A stretch of DNA of 64,000 bases from Porticoccaceae bacterium (GTDB lineage Bacteria; Pseudomonadota; Gammaproteobacteria; Pseudomonadales; Porticoccaceae): contig JABJEX010000014.1 in NCBI GenBank assembly GCA_018663035.1, positions 122,099-186,098 on the forward strand, given 5' to 3'. Position numbers and translations under genes: made by a program. The notes below the pieces were generated by a model that saw only the letters and a program-made list of their open reading frames with translations, did no database searches and was not told the origin of the DNA. Within the stretch, counting starts at the first letter, position 1; each line of letters begins with the position of its first letter. This document shows, piece after piece, positions 36,456 to 45,565 of this stretch.

Positions 36456-38372
36456 CTACAGACTTAAACGCAGACCTAGGCTGGCACCAAACCCTAGGGT
36501 CTGATAACCAAAGACTTCTTCATAATCATCATCTAGCAGGTTATCCAGACGCAGGTAGACGTCTAGCTTGTCTGTTGCGCTGTAGTTAGCACTTACATTC
36601 AATAAAGTGTAGTCAGCTAGCGTTACTGTCTGAGAAGGCGCTGGCCAAGGTGGGAAAAATACATCCGTCTGGCTGCCGCTGTACTGAGCATTGGTATTGA
36701 TATGTAGGCCATCCATAACCTGCCATGACATGTTCAGACTGGCAGTGTGTCGGGCGCGGCGTATTTCGTCCTTATAGCCACCAGCACCATCTGACTCAAC
36801 AGAGTCGGTGTAGGTATAGGCAGCGCTCAGTGCAATAGTATCAGTTAGCGAGCCACTGGCCGTTAATTCAAGACCCTGTCGCTGGCTGATGCCCTCTTTG
36901 TTGCCAGAGGTATAGGCAAAATTCGCTGGATCATAGACAAAGCCATCTATCTCGCTGTCCAGCTCAGAGTCAAAAAGGGTTGCTGAGAGACTTAGGGCAC
37001 CAAACTGCTGGTCTATACCCAGTTCCCAACTAGTTGATTCCTCTGGCTCAAGATTAGCATTGCCAATAAAGTTTGTGTAAAAACCAAAGCGCTCCGAGAA
37101 GGTAGGATTTTTAACCGCAGTCCCGTAGGCACTGCGCAGACGAGCCGTATCGTTTAACTGATAAACCGCTTCTACTCTGTAGGTGTTGGCACTTTCAAAT
37201 TCAGAGTTATCATCGTAGCGACCACTAGCTGCTACTGTCAGGCTATCAGAGATATCTCTGCGATACTCAACCGCCACTGTATCGGTGTCGCGCTCGCGAT
37301 CCTGATTGGGATCCATACCCCAGTTTAGAGGCCCGCGCTGCTGGTAGTCTTCTTCTTCGCGCTCAACTAGGACAGAGACACGCTGCGCCGATCCATCCCA
37401 AAACAATGTGCCTATATACTGATACTGTTCCTTAGTTGAGGCAGTGACATTGCCACGCACGCCATCGGCAAAGGCTTCGTTGTCATTAGTTGACTGAGCT
37501 ACCATTAGCTTGTGCTGCCAGCGCCCATCGAGCGAGGCATAATCAGCCTGCAGACGCATACTGTTATTGCGGAATTCTGACACCCGATCCTGATCTTCAA
37601 CAAAGCCGTCAAAGTCTGTGTCAGCGTCAAATTGGTTCATACCATCGGACTGACGCGCAGCAAACAATAACACTAACTCTTCACTAAATGTGTAACCTGC
37701 CTTCAGATTCACAGTGCTGTTTTCGTAGCCGTCTTTCTCATCACCAACGCGGGAAATATTATCCCCATCAGTTTCTATTTCGCTCAGCCCTAGGCGGATA
37801 TTGAAATCACCTTGCACTGTTCCTACGTTCAGTCCGCTGCGCTTAGTAGAAAAGCTTCCAAACTCTGTGAATAAGTTGCCACTAAATGGATGCTCCGCAC
37901 TGCGGGTCACTATGTTGACCACACCCGCCATGGCATCACTGCCGCGCATAGAACTCTGCGGCCCGCGGATCACTTCGATACGTTCTATATCATCGGCAGA
38001 CAATGTACCCCAGTTGAGCTCATCACTCTGCGACGGGTCATTGGCTTCAACACCGTCAATCAATACTAAAAGATGGTTGGCCTCTGCACCGCGAGCACGG
38101 ATTTGGGTCTGAGAGCCCTGCACACCAGAACGGCTTACCGCCAGACCAGGCACATCGCGTAGTAGATCGCTAACACTCAAGGCTGCCCGGTTTTTAAGTT
38201 GCTCACTGTCAATCACAGTAATAGCGTTGGCTGATTTACTCGCGGCAATTGGGATTAATGAAGCACTGACCAGTACTTCTTGGATTTCAGTTTCATCAGC
38301 GGTAACTGCCGGACTAATAAGGGTTGTTGCTGCCAGCGCTATTGCTGCAGCAAAAGTCGATGATTGGTTCAT
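36456..38372 (-). CDS. btuB: TonB-dependent vitamin B12 receptor BtuB
   Basis: This 638-residue outer-membrane receptor has a signal peptide ending AVTADE, a TonB box in EIQEVLVSASL, a plug domain (about residues 45-160) with VSDLLRDVPGLAVSRSG and GAEANHLLVLIDGVEAND, and a 22-strand barrel with the final strand ending GASLGLRLSL. Size and motifs fit BtuB, and the cobalamin riboswitch just upstream fixes the ligand class. It is first in the B12 operon. Confidence 0.95.
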   Translation of the reverse strand: MNQSSTFAAAIALAATTLISPAVTADETEIQEVLVSASLIPIAASKSANAITVIDSEQLKNRAALSVSDLLRDVPGLAVSRSGVQGSQTQIRARGAEANHLLVLIDGVEANDPSQSDELNWGTLSADDIERIEVIRGPQSSMRGSDAMAGVVNIVTRSAEHPFSGNLFTEFGSFSTKRSGLNVGTVQGDFNIRLGLSEIETDGDNISRVGDEKDGYENSTVNLKAGYTFSEELVLLFAARQSDGMNQFDADTDFDGFVEDQDRVSEFRNNSMRLQADYASLDGRWQHKLMVAQSTNDNEAFADGVRGNVTASTKEQYQYIGTLFWDGSAQRVSVLVEREEEDYQQRGPLNWGMDPNQDRERDTDTVAVEYRRDISDSLTVAASGRYDDNSEFESANTYRVEAVYQLNDTARLRSAYGTAVKNPTFSERFGFYTNFIGNANLEPEESTSWELGIDQQFGALSLSATLFDSELDSEIDGFVYDPANFAYTSGNKEGISQRQGLELTASGSLTDTIALSAAYTYTDSVESDGAGGYKDEIRRARHTASLNMSWQVMDGLHINTNAQYSGSQTDVFFPPWPAPSQTVTLADYTLLNVSANYSATDKLDVYLRLDNLLDDDYEEVFGYQTLGFGASLGLRLSL

Positions 38373-38489
38373 GGTTTCCTCTAACGCTCACACCCGAGCG
38401 AACAATATAAATTAACAGGGGCGTACAGGCAGAGGGACAGAGACTGTCAATCAGCGCAAGACCGCACCCCGCGGTTTGTCTGCATAGCG

Positions 38490-38675
38490 ATAGGCCGGTC
38501 TCCGGACTTATAAGTGAGCAATGTTGCCAAAACTCTATTTGACTACCTTCCCATGCCAAAGATGCACAGTGGTCATACAGTCAAACATTCTTAATTTACC
38601 GTTGCGGGGGCAGTACCGGAATTGCAGCTAGAGACAGTCTTTAGCGGAGCGCACCGATTTCCCGTTTCACTCAAA
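38490..38675 (-). ncRNA. Cobalamin riboswitch
   Basis: On the minus strand the leader of btuB shows the conserved cobalamin aptamer in order: GAAACGGGAAATCGGTGC, then a stem with CCCCGCAACGGTAA, then ACCACTGTGCATCT and GGCATGGGAAGG, ending in the B12 box AAGTCCGGAGACCGGCC (about 38493-38509). About 120 bases remain before the btuB ATG. These include a hairpin ACCGC/GCGGT that may form the expression platform. Binding adenosylcobalamin should reduce expression of the operon. Confidence 0.95.
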
Positions 38676-38821
38676 TCTACTCATATACCTTTTTGAATAA
38701 ATCTAAGAACCTATTGCCGAAGCAAGATGGGGCAATCTACTCCCGCACGGTTTTGATGTCAATCTGGATCATTAATAAACGGTTATTTATCAGGCTGAAA
38801 CTGCATTTTGTCGATTTTTGC
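38676..38821. other. Gap between riboswitch and radA stop
   Basis: This gap between the riboswitch 5' end and the radA stop codon, both on the minus strand, should contain the promoter of the B12 operon. A TATATG hexamer at about 38687 is a candidate -10 with a poor -35. I see no ORF. Confidence 0.3.
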
Positions 38822-40195
38822 TCACTGAGTTAGAGCATCCAATGCTTCGGTCACTCGACGAACTGGTATCACAGTCATACCTTTGATCGCCTGCTTAGGT
38901 GCGTTACCAGCCGGCACAATGGCTCGGGTAAAACCATGTTTTGCTGCTTCTCTAAGGCGCTCCTGTCCATTGGCGACTGGACGAATTTCACCGGCCAAAC
39001 CAACCTCTCCGAAAACCACTAGATCCTGAGGTAATGTCCTGTCTCTAAAACTTGAGACCACCGACAAAATAAGCGCCAAGTCGGCACTTGTTTCCATTAC
39101 CTTGACCCCGCCCACTACATTGACGAACACATCCTGATCACCTACGGAAATTCCACCGTGACGGTGCAACACCGCCAGCAGCATAGAGAGACGGTTATGG
39201 TCCAGACCCAAAGTAACTCGACGCGGATTGCCCAGATGGCTGTCATCAACCAGGGCCTGCAACTCAACGAGCAGAGGGCGTGTACCCTCCCAAACCACCA
39301 TTACGACGCTACCTGAGGAGACCTCTTCACCACGCTGCAAAAAAATTGCTGAGGGATTAGCTACTTCTTTTAGACCCTTATCAGTCATAGCAAAGACACC
39401 CAACTCATTAACCGCCCCGAAGCGATTTTTATGGCTGCGCAGGGTGCGGAAGTGACTGTCGCTGGAACCCTCCAACATCAATGAACAGTCAATCATATGT
39501 TCCAATACCTTGGGGCCAGCCAGTGAGCCATCTTTGGTAACATGACCAACCAAAATCAGCACTGTGCCAGTCTGCTTAGCGAAACGCACCAGCATTGAGG
39601 CGCTCTCACGCACCTGAGAGACACTGCCAGGAGCCGAGGCAATCTCCTCCATGTGCATTACCTGAATTGAGTCGACTACCAGTATCTTAGGCCGCTTCTG
39701 CTCTGCGATGGCACAGACTGTCTCGACCGATGTCTCTGCCATAATTTCGAGCTTTTCAGTGGGCAGATCGAGACGGCGAGCGCGCATGGCTACCTGCTGA
39801 GGGGATTCCTCGCCCGTCACGTAAAGTGCTGACTGGGTCCCTGCTAATTTACAAAGCGTCTGCAATAACAGGGTACTCTTTCCTGCACCTGGCTCACCGC
39901 CTACCAAAATTGCAGAGCCTGGCACCAGACCGCCACCAAGCACCAGATCCAGCTCACCAGTACCTGTATTAATTCTGGGAATTTCATCCAGCGCAATTTC
40001 CGCCAGCGTTTTGACCGCCCCGTCCACTGCACCTGCAAACCCCGAGCGCAACACTTTGCCTGTACCTGAGGTTGGCCCTAAACGTACCTCCGATAGAGTA
40101 TTCCACGCTTGACACTCACCGCACTGGCCCTGCCATTTGCGATAGTCGGCGCCGCAGTCGTTGCATACATAGGCTGATTTTGATTTGGTGGCCAA
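38822..40195 (-). CDS. radA: DNA repair protein RadA
   Basis: RadA (Sms) is a RecA-like ATPase that drives branch migration during recombination. The 457-residue protein has the N-terminal zinc finger CNDCGADYRKWQGQCGEC, Walker A GGEPGAGKSTLLLQTL (about residues 95-110), the RadA-specific KNRFG motif (about 255), and a C-terminal Lon-protease-like domain (about 290-457). Length is normal. The gene is divergent from a GNAT gene, and an inverted repeat lies between them. Confidence 0.97.
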   Translation of the reverse strand: MATKSKSAYVCNDCGADYRKWQGQCGECQAWNTLSEVRLGPTSGTGKVLRSGFAGAVDGAVKTLAEIALDEIPRINTGTGELDLVLGGGLVPGSAILVGGEPGAGKSTLLLQTLCKLAGTQSALYVTGEESPQQVAMRARRLDLPTEKLEIMAETSVETVCAIAEQKRPKILVVDSIQVMHMEEIASAPGSVSQVRESASMLVRFAKQTGTVLILVGHVTKDGSLAGPKVLEHMIDCSLMLEGSSDSHFRTLRSHKNRFGAVNELGVFAMTDKGLKEVANPSAIFLQRGEEVSSGSVVMVVWEGTRPLLVELQALVDDSHLGNPRRVTLGLDHNRLSMLLAVLHRHGGISVGDQDVFVNVVGGVKVMETSADLALILSVVSSFRDRTLPQDLVVFGEVGLAGEIRPVANGQERLREAAKHGFTRAIVPAGNAPKQAIKGMTVIPVRRVTEALDALTQ

Positions 40196-40228
40196 ACAGT
40201 CTCTCCTAAATCTATGAACTTATTTAAG

Positions 40229-40256
40229 CTTATTACTGGTATTATGTACAGTAATA
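40229..40256. repeat. Perfect inverted repeat in the radA/GNAT divergent region
   Basis: TTATTACTG and CAGTAATAA form a perfect nine-base dyad around a ten-base spacer, between the divergent starts of radA (40195) and the acetyltransferase gene (40319). It could be an operator for either gene. There is no adjacent regulator gene. Confidence 0.5.
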
Positions 40257-40318
40257 AAAAGAAGCCCGTGCCGCTAAGATAGAAGCCGGTTCAATCATCA
40301 ATAATAGTGTACTCAGCT

Positions 40319-40807
40319 ATGCAACTATCTATCCGCAAAGCCAGCGTCAATGATTGCCCGCTGATTCTGTCATTTATAAGAGAGTTAGCAGACTACGAAA
40401 AACTGCTCCATGAAGTGATTGCCGATGTCGCAGGCTTGGAGGAGTCCCTTTTTGGTGATCGCCCATACGCTGAGGTGGTTATAGCAGAGCATGAAACTCA
40501 AGCGGTTGGCTTTGCTCTGTTTTTTCATAATTATTCGACATTTTTGGCGCGGCCCGGCCTCTACCTAGAAGACCTTTATATACAGCCAGCAATGCGTGGC
40601 AAAGGGTTTGGCAAACAACTGCTAGCCTATCTGGCTAAGCTGGCAATAGAGCGAGACTGTGGCAGACTGGAATGGTGGGTACTAGACTGGAACGAACCAG
40701 CCAAAAACTTCTATCAGTCATTGGGTGCCGAGCCCATGGAGGACTGGACTGTCAACCGGATCACTGGCGATGCATTGACTGACCTAGCCAAACAGAGTGT
40801 GATTTAA
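40319..40807 (+). CDS. GNAT-family N-acetyltransferase (diamine acetyltransferase-like)
   Basis: From ATG 40319 the protein has 162 residues (the track's GTG adds four). The acetyl-CoA-binding motif A is LEDLYIQPAMRGKGFGKQLLAYLA (quoted in part: PAMRGKGFGKQLL, about residues 92-104), followed by LEWWVLDWNEPAKNFYQSLGAE. These, with FFHNYSTFLARPGLYLED, match spermidine/spermine or diamine acetyltransferase-like proteins. The acceptor is unproven. It is 31 bases ahead of the SDR gene. Confidence 0.88.
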   Translation: MQLSIRKASVNDCPLILSFIRELADYEKLLHEVIADVAGLEESLFGDRPYAEVVIAEHETQAVGFALFFHNYSTFLARPGLYLEDLYIQPAMRGKGFGKQLLAYLAKLAIERDCGRLEWWVLDWNEPAKNFYQSLGAEPMEDWTVNRITGDALTDLAKQSVI

Positions 40808-40838
40808 CTATCTGTAAACGACGACTCAAGAGCAACCC

Positions 40839-41519
40839 ATGAATAGCAGTGACCTCACCGGAAAGCGTATCTTTATTACCCAAGCAGACAGTTTTATGGG
40901 TCCCGAGCTATCTAAAGTCTTGGCCGAAAATGGTGCAACAGTCATTAGCGATACTCAGCCGCTAGTTGATCCCAGCCTACCCTCCAAAATCATCGCGGCT
41001 GCGGGGCATATTGATGTGCTGGTAATTAATCTGGCCATACCTGCTCCATTTACCAAGGTTGAATTGGTTGGTGTAGACGAGTGGCGTTCAACCTTCGCCG
41101 CAATTGTCGATCCTATGCCGCAATTAGTGGCCGCAGTGCTGCCACAGATGATTGAGCGCGGCTCAGGCAAAATTCTAGTGATGGGTAGTGCCTCGGCACT
41201 GCGAGGCATGAAGAGAGCCTCTACCTACAGTGCAGCACGGGGCGCGCAATTGGCCTATGTAAAGGCTGCAGGTGTTGAATTAGCACCCCAGGGCATTCAA
41301 ATAAACGCCATAGCGCAGAACTTTGTTGATAACCCTACATACTTCCCCGAGCAAACCAAGGCGAACCCAGCCTTTCAGGAGCGCCTAAGACGCGAGGTAC
41401 CTCTTGGGCGCCTAGTGTCTATGCAAGAAGATGCGCAGTTTGCAGCCTATCTCTGCTCCGATGCAGCGGATTGTTTTGTGGGTCAGGTCTTTCCAGTGAG
41501 TGGAGGCTGGGCAACCTAA
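40839..41519 (+). CDS. SDR-related protein with halohydrin dehalogenase motifs
   Basis: This 226-residue SDR-fold protein lacks the normal NAD(P)-binding TGxxxGxG. Instead residues 14-21 read TQADSFMG, which fits the T-X4-F/Y-X-G pattern of halohydrin dehalogenases. The catalytic region is S117-X12-Y130-X3-R134 (STYSAARGAQ), with Arg in place of the usual SDR Lys, again the dehalogenase signature. NPTYFPEQTKANP near residue 165 also resembles HHDH proteins. The predicted reaction is interconversion of vicinal haloalcohols and epoxides. Natural substrate is unknown. It lies between a GNAT gene and a DnaT-domain gene, so context does not help. Confidence 0.75.
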   Translation: MNSSDLTGKRIFITQADSFMGPELSKVLAENGATVISDTQPLVDPSLPSKIIAAAGHIDVLVINLAIPAPFTKVELVGVDEWRSTFAAIVDPMPQLVAAVLPQMIERGSGKILVMGSASALRGMKRASTYSAARGAQLAYVKAAGVELAPQGIQINAIAQNFVDNPTYFPEQTKANPAFQERLRREVPLGRLVSMQEDAQFAAYLCSDAADCFVGQVFPVSGGWAT

Positions 41520-41562
41520 GGTTTATCTCGTTCCAAGCTAACCTTTCTGCTACAGTAATCCG

Positions 41563-42672
41563 ATGTCTCTAATACCAGAAAAACCAATCGTTATATCACC
41601 CACGCTAGCCGCCACCCTGGGGCTGGAGGAGACCGTTTTGCTGCAGCTATTGCAAGAGTGCCAGGCCCATGGCAACGCGGTGGAGAGCAGCGGTTTTAAT
41701 TGGGTAACTGTCTCTGGGCAAAGGATCCTCAGTTTGGCGCCGTTTTGGCGCGAAGAGGATATTCGCCGCCTGTCAGCAAGTCTGCATGAAAAAGGCCTGT
41801 TGCTGATTGGGGGCGGTGGCTTTTCTGCGCAACAGGATTTCCGCTTCGCCTTTAATGAGAGCTCTGGCAGTTCGCAGGTGACTCAAAAACCAGCCTATCA
41901 GACAGCGGTTAATCCCACCTCAGCAAAAACCATTGGCGGCAGTTGGCAACCCAGCGATGATGCACTGCGGCAACTAGCCCAACTTGGAGTCACTAGACAA
42001 TTTGCCCAGCAGCAGATACCACAGTTTGTAGCCTATTGGCGTGAGCGCAATGTGCCCCGCCACAGCTGGGAATCAAAATATATTAAAGAGGTCTGGCGGC
42101 AGTGGCAGCAGGCAGAAAGTACTAATCACCGCCGACGCCTCGAGGTCTCTGTTACCGATGAGTGGCGGCCTTCTGTAGATGCCATGGACATTCTGGTAAA
42201 ACAGGGTGGCATCAACAGCAACTTTATCGAAGACGCGATTCCTGAGTTTATTCTCTACTGGCGGGATCGCGGTGATGTCTCTAGTACCTGGGACTCAAAA
42301 TTTATTCAGCATGTGCGCCGTCAATGGCAGTTCTATACTGGCATGATGGATCAAGACACCATGCCGCGCACCATACCTGCGCAGTGGCAACCCAGAGAGA
42401 CTGTCTATGATGTGCTGCAGATGGCGAATATTGACCGCCAGTTTGCTCAACAGATCATTCCTGAGTTCGTTCTTTACTGGCAGGAGAATGGCACCCCCCA
42501 TGCCTCCTGGAGTACCAAGTTTTTGCAGTTCGTAAAGCGCCAGTGGGCGCGACATAATCAACCTCAGTCAACGAGTGGAACCCATGGCAAACAGCACGGA
42601 TCTTATTCAGAAGGTCGCATCAGAGATCGCAGCTTCGTCGAAGACCTCACCGACCGCAGCTGGGCAAGCTAA
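41563..42672 (+). CDS. Protein with three tandem DnaT-type ssDNA-binding domains
   Basis: This 369-residue protein has an N-terminal winged-helix-like region (about residues 1-90) and then three copies of the DnaT C-terminal domain, at about 127-184, 200-258 and 273-330. Each runs from (S/E/Q)W(Q/R)P to RRQW or KRQW, with FVAYWRER, FILYWRDR and FVLYWQEN in the middle. E. coli DnaT has one such domain and acts in primosome assembly at stalled forks. The tail is polar. The next gene starts 89 bases before this stop and encodes a lambda-P-like protein. Confidence 0.82.
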   Translation: MSLIPEKPIVISPTLAATLGLEETVLLQLLQECQAHGNAVESSGFNWVTVSGQRILSLAPFWREEDIRRLSASLHEKGLLLIGGGGFSAQQDFRFAFNESSGSSQVTQKPAYQTAVNPTSAKTIGGSWQPSDDALRQLAQLGVTRQFAQQQIPQFVAYWRERNVPRHSWESKYIKEVWRQWQQAESTNHRRRLEVSVTDEWRPSVDAMDILVKQGGINSNFIEDAIPEFILYWRDRGDVSSTWDSKFIQHVRRQWQFYTGMMDQDTMPRTIPAQWQPRETVYDVLQMANIDRQFAQQIIPEFVLYWQENGTPHASWSTKFLQFVKRQWARHNQPQSTSGTHGKQHGSYSEGRIRDRSFVEDLTDRSWAS

Positions 42673-43249
42673 GCCCGAGCCGCCTAACCCAGAACTGATT
42701 GATGCTATCAATCAGATTTTTGGGCTGTTTCGCGCCAACTACCACAATCAATACTACAGCGCCTTTGGCGATAAAAATGAATCCGTTGGCCTAGCGAAAA
42801 AACTATGGCTTGCCAAGCTCAGTGACTTCGCTCCACAGACTATTTTGTCGGCGGCAGAAAAGATAATCGGCGATAGTGAGTACTTGCCGACACTGCACAA
42901 AATGCTTGGCGCCTGCCGCTCTGTCAGCATGCCCGCCGGACTTCCCAATGCCCGCAAAGCCTATCAGGAGGCCTGCAATAAACGCAGCCCCAAAGCTGAG
43001 CAGCAATGGTCTCATGCAGTGGTCTATTTAGCAGGTCGCGACTGTGGCTGGCACCTGCTAGCTAATGAGGTCGAATCCAAAGCTCTGCCAGCATTTACAG
43101 AAATCTACCAACAGTACTGTGATCAGGTGATTAGAGGCGAAGAATTCTCCATAGAGCCTCCCCAGGCACTGCCAGAAACATCTCAGACACTGGCCAGTAA
43201 AACGCATAATCGCGAACAGTTAGATCAGCTTAAGCAGCTTTTAAGCTAG
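42584..43249 (+). CDS. Lambda-P-like replication protein
   Basis: The protein (221 residues from ATG 42584) has a disordered start, then PELIDAINQIFGLFRANYHNQYYSAF (quoted in part: FRANYHNQYYSAF) and LAKKLWLAKLSDFAPQTILSAAEKII, the pattern of the phage lambda P / chromosomal replication-P family. Lambda P loads DnaB helicase. By analogy this protein could be a helicase loader or primosome partner of the DnaT-domain protein. The two genes overlap by 89 bases in different frames. There are no other phage genes nearby, so it looks chromosomal. Confidence 0.75.
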   Translation: MANSTDLIQKVASEIAASSKTSPTAAGQAKPEPPNPELIDAINQIFGLFRANYHNQYYSAFGDKNESVGLAKKLWLAKLSDFAPQTILSAAEKIIGDSEYLPTLHKMLGACRSVSMPAGLPNARKAYQEACNKRSPKAEQQWSHAVVYLAGRDCGWHLLANEVESKALPAFTEIYQQYCDQVIRGEEFSIEPPQALPETSQTLASKTHNREQLDQLKQLLS

Positions 43250-43265
43250 GGCCCAAGAGGCTGAT

Positions 43266-45038
43266 ATGGCAGGACAACTCCTCACCCATAACTCTACAGC
43301 GCGGCGCATGGCCAAGACCATTCTCAATGGTTTTCGCAGTTATTTTGCCGACTATCTAAATAGTACCCTAAGCGCCAAAGCACGCTTTGAAAAAGCCGAC
43401 TGGCACGGTGTGCAGCAGGCTAATGTGGATCGCCTAGAGCTCTATAAAACAAAGGTTGCTCAGACAGTTCAGTATTTAGAGATGGTTACCAACAGAGACA
43501 TTGCCAACCTCGAGCTCTGGAGTGAAGCCAAACAGGCCTATACTCAGCTGGTATTTAACTTTCCAAATTTTGAGATTGCCGAAACCTTCTTCAATTCAGT
43601 ATTCGCCGATATTCATGACCATGACAAAATCAGCGACGACATTATCTATGTTCTTTCCTCTCAACTACTCGAGGCACCAGAGGCTGAATACAGTATCTTT
43701 GTGCGCTATGAGGGCGAAGGGTTTCGCGAGACCTTTAAGCGCATTTTAAAAGAGTCGGAATTTAGCCTACCAGGCGAGGATATCGAGCTGGATCTCGACT
43801 GTATTATGCGGGTCTTTCAACAGGAGGTCGTCCCTCAGCTACAGAGCCCAGCGGACGATATTAAATTTGATATTTTAGAATCCACTTTTTATCGCAGCAA
43901 AGCCGCCTACATGGTTGGTCGTGTAGTGGATGGCGATAATATCTTCCCTATGGCCCTGGTTTTTCTCAATACAGAAGAAGGTAGCCTGTATGTTGATACG
44001 GCACTGTTCAATGATGACGATCTAAGTGTGGTGTTTAGCTTTACCCGCAACCATTTCATGGTGGATGCACCGCTGCCCTACCAGTACGCACATTTTTTGA
44101 AGACGCTGATGCCTCGCAAACTCGACTATGAGATCTATAATTCTCTGGGCTTCCCCAAGCATGCAAAAACCGAGTTTTACCGACAACTAGTGGGCCACTT
44201 AGAGAATAGCGATGATAAGTTCATCGTTGCGCCAGGTATCAAAGGGATGGTGATGACCGTATTTACACTGCCCTCCTACAATATTGTGTTTAAAATAATT
44301 AAAGATAAGTTCGCTCCGCCAAAAGAGGTTACCCATCAGATAGTACGGGAAAAGTATCGCCTAGTTTCACGCCATGACCGTATCGGACGAATGGCTGACA
44401 CCCAGGAATTTGATAATCTGGTCTTTCCTTTAAATCGTTTCTCTGATGCGCTAATTGAGGAACTGCAAAAAGTGGCCAAATCCTCCATTGAAATGCGGGG
44501 AGACAAGTTAGTTATCAAGCACCTTTACACAGAGCGCTACATGACACCGCTCAATATCTTTCTTGAGAGCGCCGATGACGAGCAGATTCGCAGTGCCATG
44601 GAAGAGTATGGCAACTGTATTAAACAGTTGGCGGCAGCGAATATTTTTCCAGGTGACATGCCGCTCAAGAACTTTGGTGTAACCCGACATGGCCGCGTCG
44701 TGTTTTATGATTATGACGAAATCGCGTCGTTGACTGATTGCAACTTTCGGGAAATTCCTCAACCGCGCAATGAACAGGAAGAAATGCAATCAGGTACCTG
44801 GTACACAGTTGGGCCCGACGATATTTTTCCTGAGGAGTTTCGGCTGTTTTTCTCTGGCAACACAAAAGCCCGAAAAATGTTTGAAGAAATGCACGGTGAA
44901 CTCTACGAGGTGGGCTTTTGGACTGACCTGCAGAAGCAGATCCGCAATGGCTATGTGGTGGACGTCTTCCCTTATCGCCGAGCCAAGCGGTTTGATCGCG
45001 GCAAAAATGCAGCGGCTCTCGCAGTGTTTTCTGATTAA
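43266..45038 (+). CDS. aceK: Isocitrate dehydrogenase kinase/phosphatase
   Basis: AceK phosphorylates and dephosphorylates isocitrate dehydrogenase to divert carbon into the glyoxylate shunt. The 590-residue length, close to the E. coli protein, and segments such as YFADYLNSTLSAKARFEKADW, the ATP-loop APGIKGMVMTVFTLPSYN (about residues 325-342) and the kinase FGVTRHGRVVFYDYDEI with catalytic and metal-binding acids support a functional enzyme. aceA and aceB are not in the window. It converges on gspB with a four-base overlap of stops. Confidence 0.97.
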   Translation: MAGQLLTHNSTARRMAKTILNGFRSYFADYLNSTLSAKARFEKADWHGVQQANVDRLELYKTKVAQTVQYLEMVTNRDIANLELWSEAKQAYTQLVFNFPNFEIAETFFNSVFADIHDHDKISDDIIYVLSSQLLEAPEAEYSIFVRYEGEGFRETFKRILKESEFSLPGEDIELDLDCIMRVFQQEVVPQLQSPADDIKFDILESTFYRSKAAYMVGRVVDGDNIFPMALVFLNTEEGSLYVDTALFNDDDLSVVFSFTRNHFMVDAPLPYQYAHFLKTLMPRKLDYEIYNSLGFPKHAKTEFYRQLVGHLENSDDKFIVAPGIKGMVMTVFTLPSYNIVFKIIKDKFAPPKEVTHQIVREKYRLVSRHDRIGRMADTQEFDNLVFPLNRFSDALIEELQKVAKSSIEMRGDKLVIKHLYTERYMTPLNIFLESADDEQIRSAMEEYGNCIKQLAAANIFPGDMPLKNFGVTRHGRVVFYDYDEIASLTDCNFREIPQPRNEQEEMQSGTWYTVGPDDIFPEEFRLFFSGNTKARKMFEEMHGELYEVGFWTDLQKQIRNGYVVDVFPYRRAKRFDRGKNAAALAVFSD

Positions 45039-45565
45039 CGGTAAGGCAGGGTTTCCAGTCGCTCTCCAGACCTTATCTCAAGTCCCTCTAGCCCTATAGA
45101 TTCAATGACCCAGTTATCGTCAAGGCTATCACCCAGGCGAAAACTCCTATTGCCAGCAAACAGGCGATTGGATGAAGAGCCCTCAGAAATATACATATGA
45201 CCTGAAATAGCTAGATCTGGCAGTGGCACAGACGGGGCCGGCTTGGGGACTATGGGTTCAGGCTCAGACGCCATTTTAGGCTGAACTATAGGGTTAGATA
45301 TCTGATCAAGCTGTGAGATAACTGAGCTAGTGGGCTCATCGACCGCAGTGATTGGCGACTGAATCTTAAAATTTCCAGAGTAGATAACGAGCGCCACTAA
45401 AATCACCAGAGTAACCGCCAGCAACAGCAGATATTTAACGCTGATTGAACTGGATGTTTGTTGGTAGGGGTCCCAGTTAGCGCTGGCAAAGTCATCTAGC
45501 TCCTGAGGGTCCTCACGCAACCTATCTCGCTCAGCTTTTTTAAGGGCATCGAGAATATAAGACAT
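45035..45565 (-). CDS. gspB: Type II secretion protein GspB (ExeB-like)
   Basis: GspB partners GspA in inserting or assembling the secretin through peptidoglycan. The 176-residue protein starts MSYILDALKKAERDR, the family hallmark, has one membrane helix (about residues 44-65), a Pro-rich periplasmic linker, and a C-terminal PilP-like beta domain (about 115-176) with LFAGNRSFRLGDSL. It shares one base with the gspA stop. It is the last gene of the T2SS cluster and converges on aceK. Confidence 0.9.
   Translation of the reverse strand: MSYILDALKKAERDRLREDPQELDDFASANWDPYQQTSSSISVKYLLLLAVTLVILVALVIYSGNFKIQSPITAVDEPTSSVISQLDQISNPIVQPKMASEPEPIVPKPAPSVPLPDLAISGHMYISEGSSSNRLFAGNRSFRLGDSLDDNWVIESIGLEGLEIRSGERLETLPYR

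Noticed and set aside
42575-43249. Prophage origin for the DnaT/lambda-P pair
   Set aside because: No integrase, capsid, lysis or att-like sequence is in the surrounding region. Neighbours are core genes such as aceK and radA.
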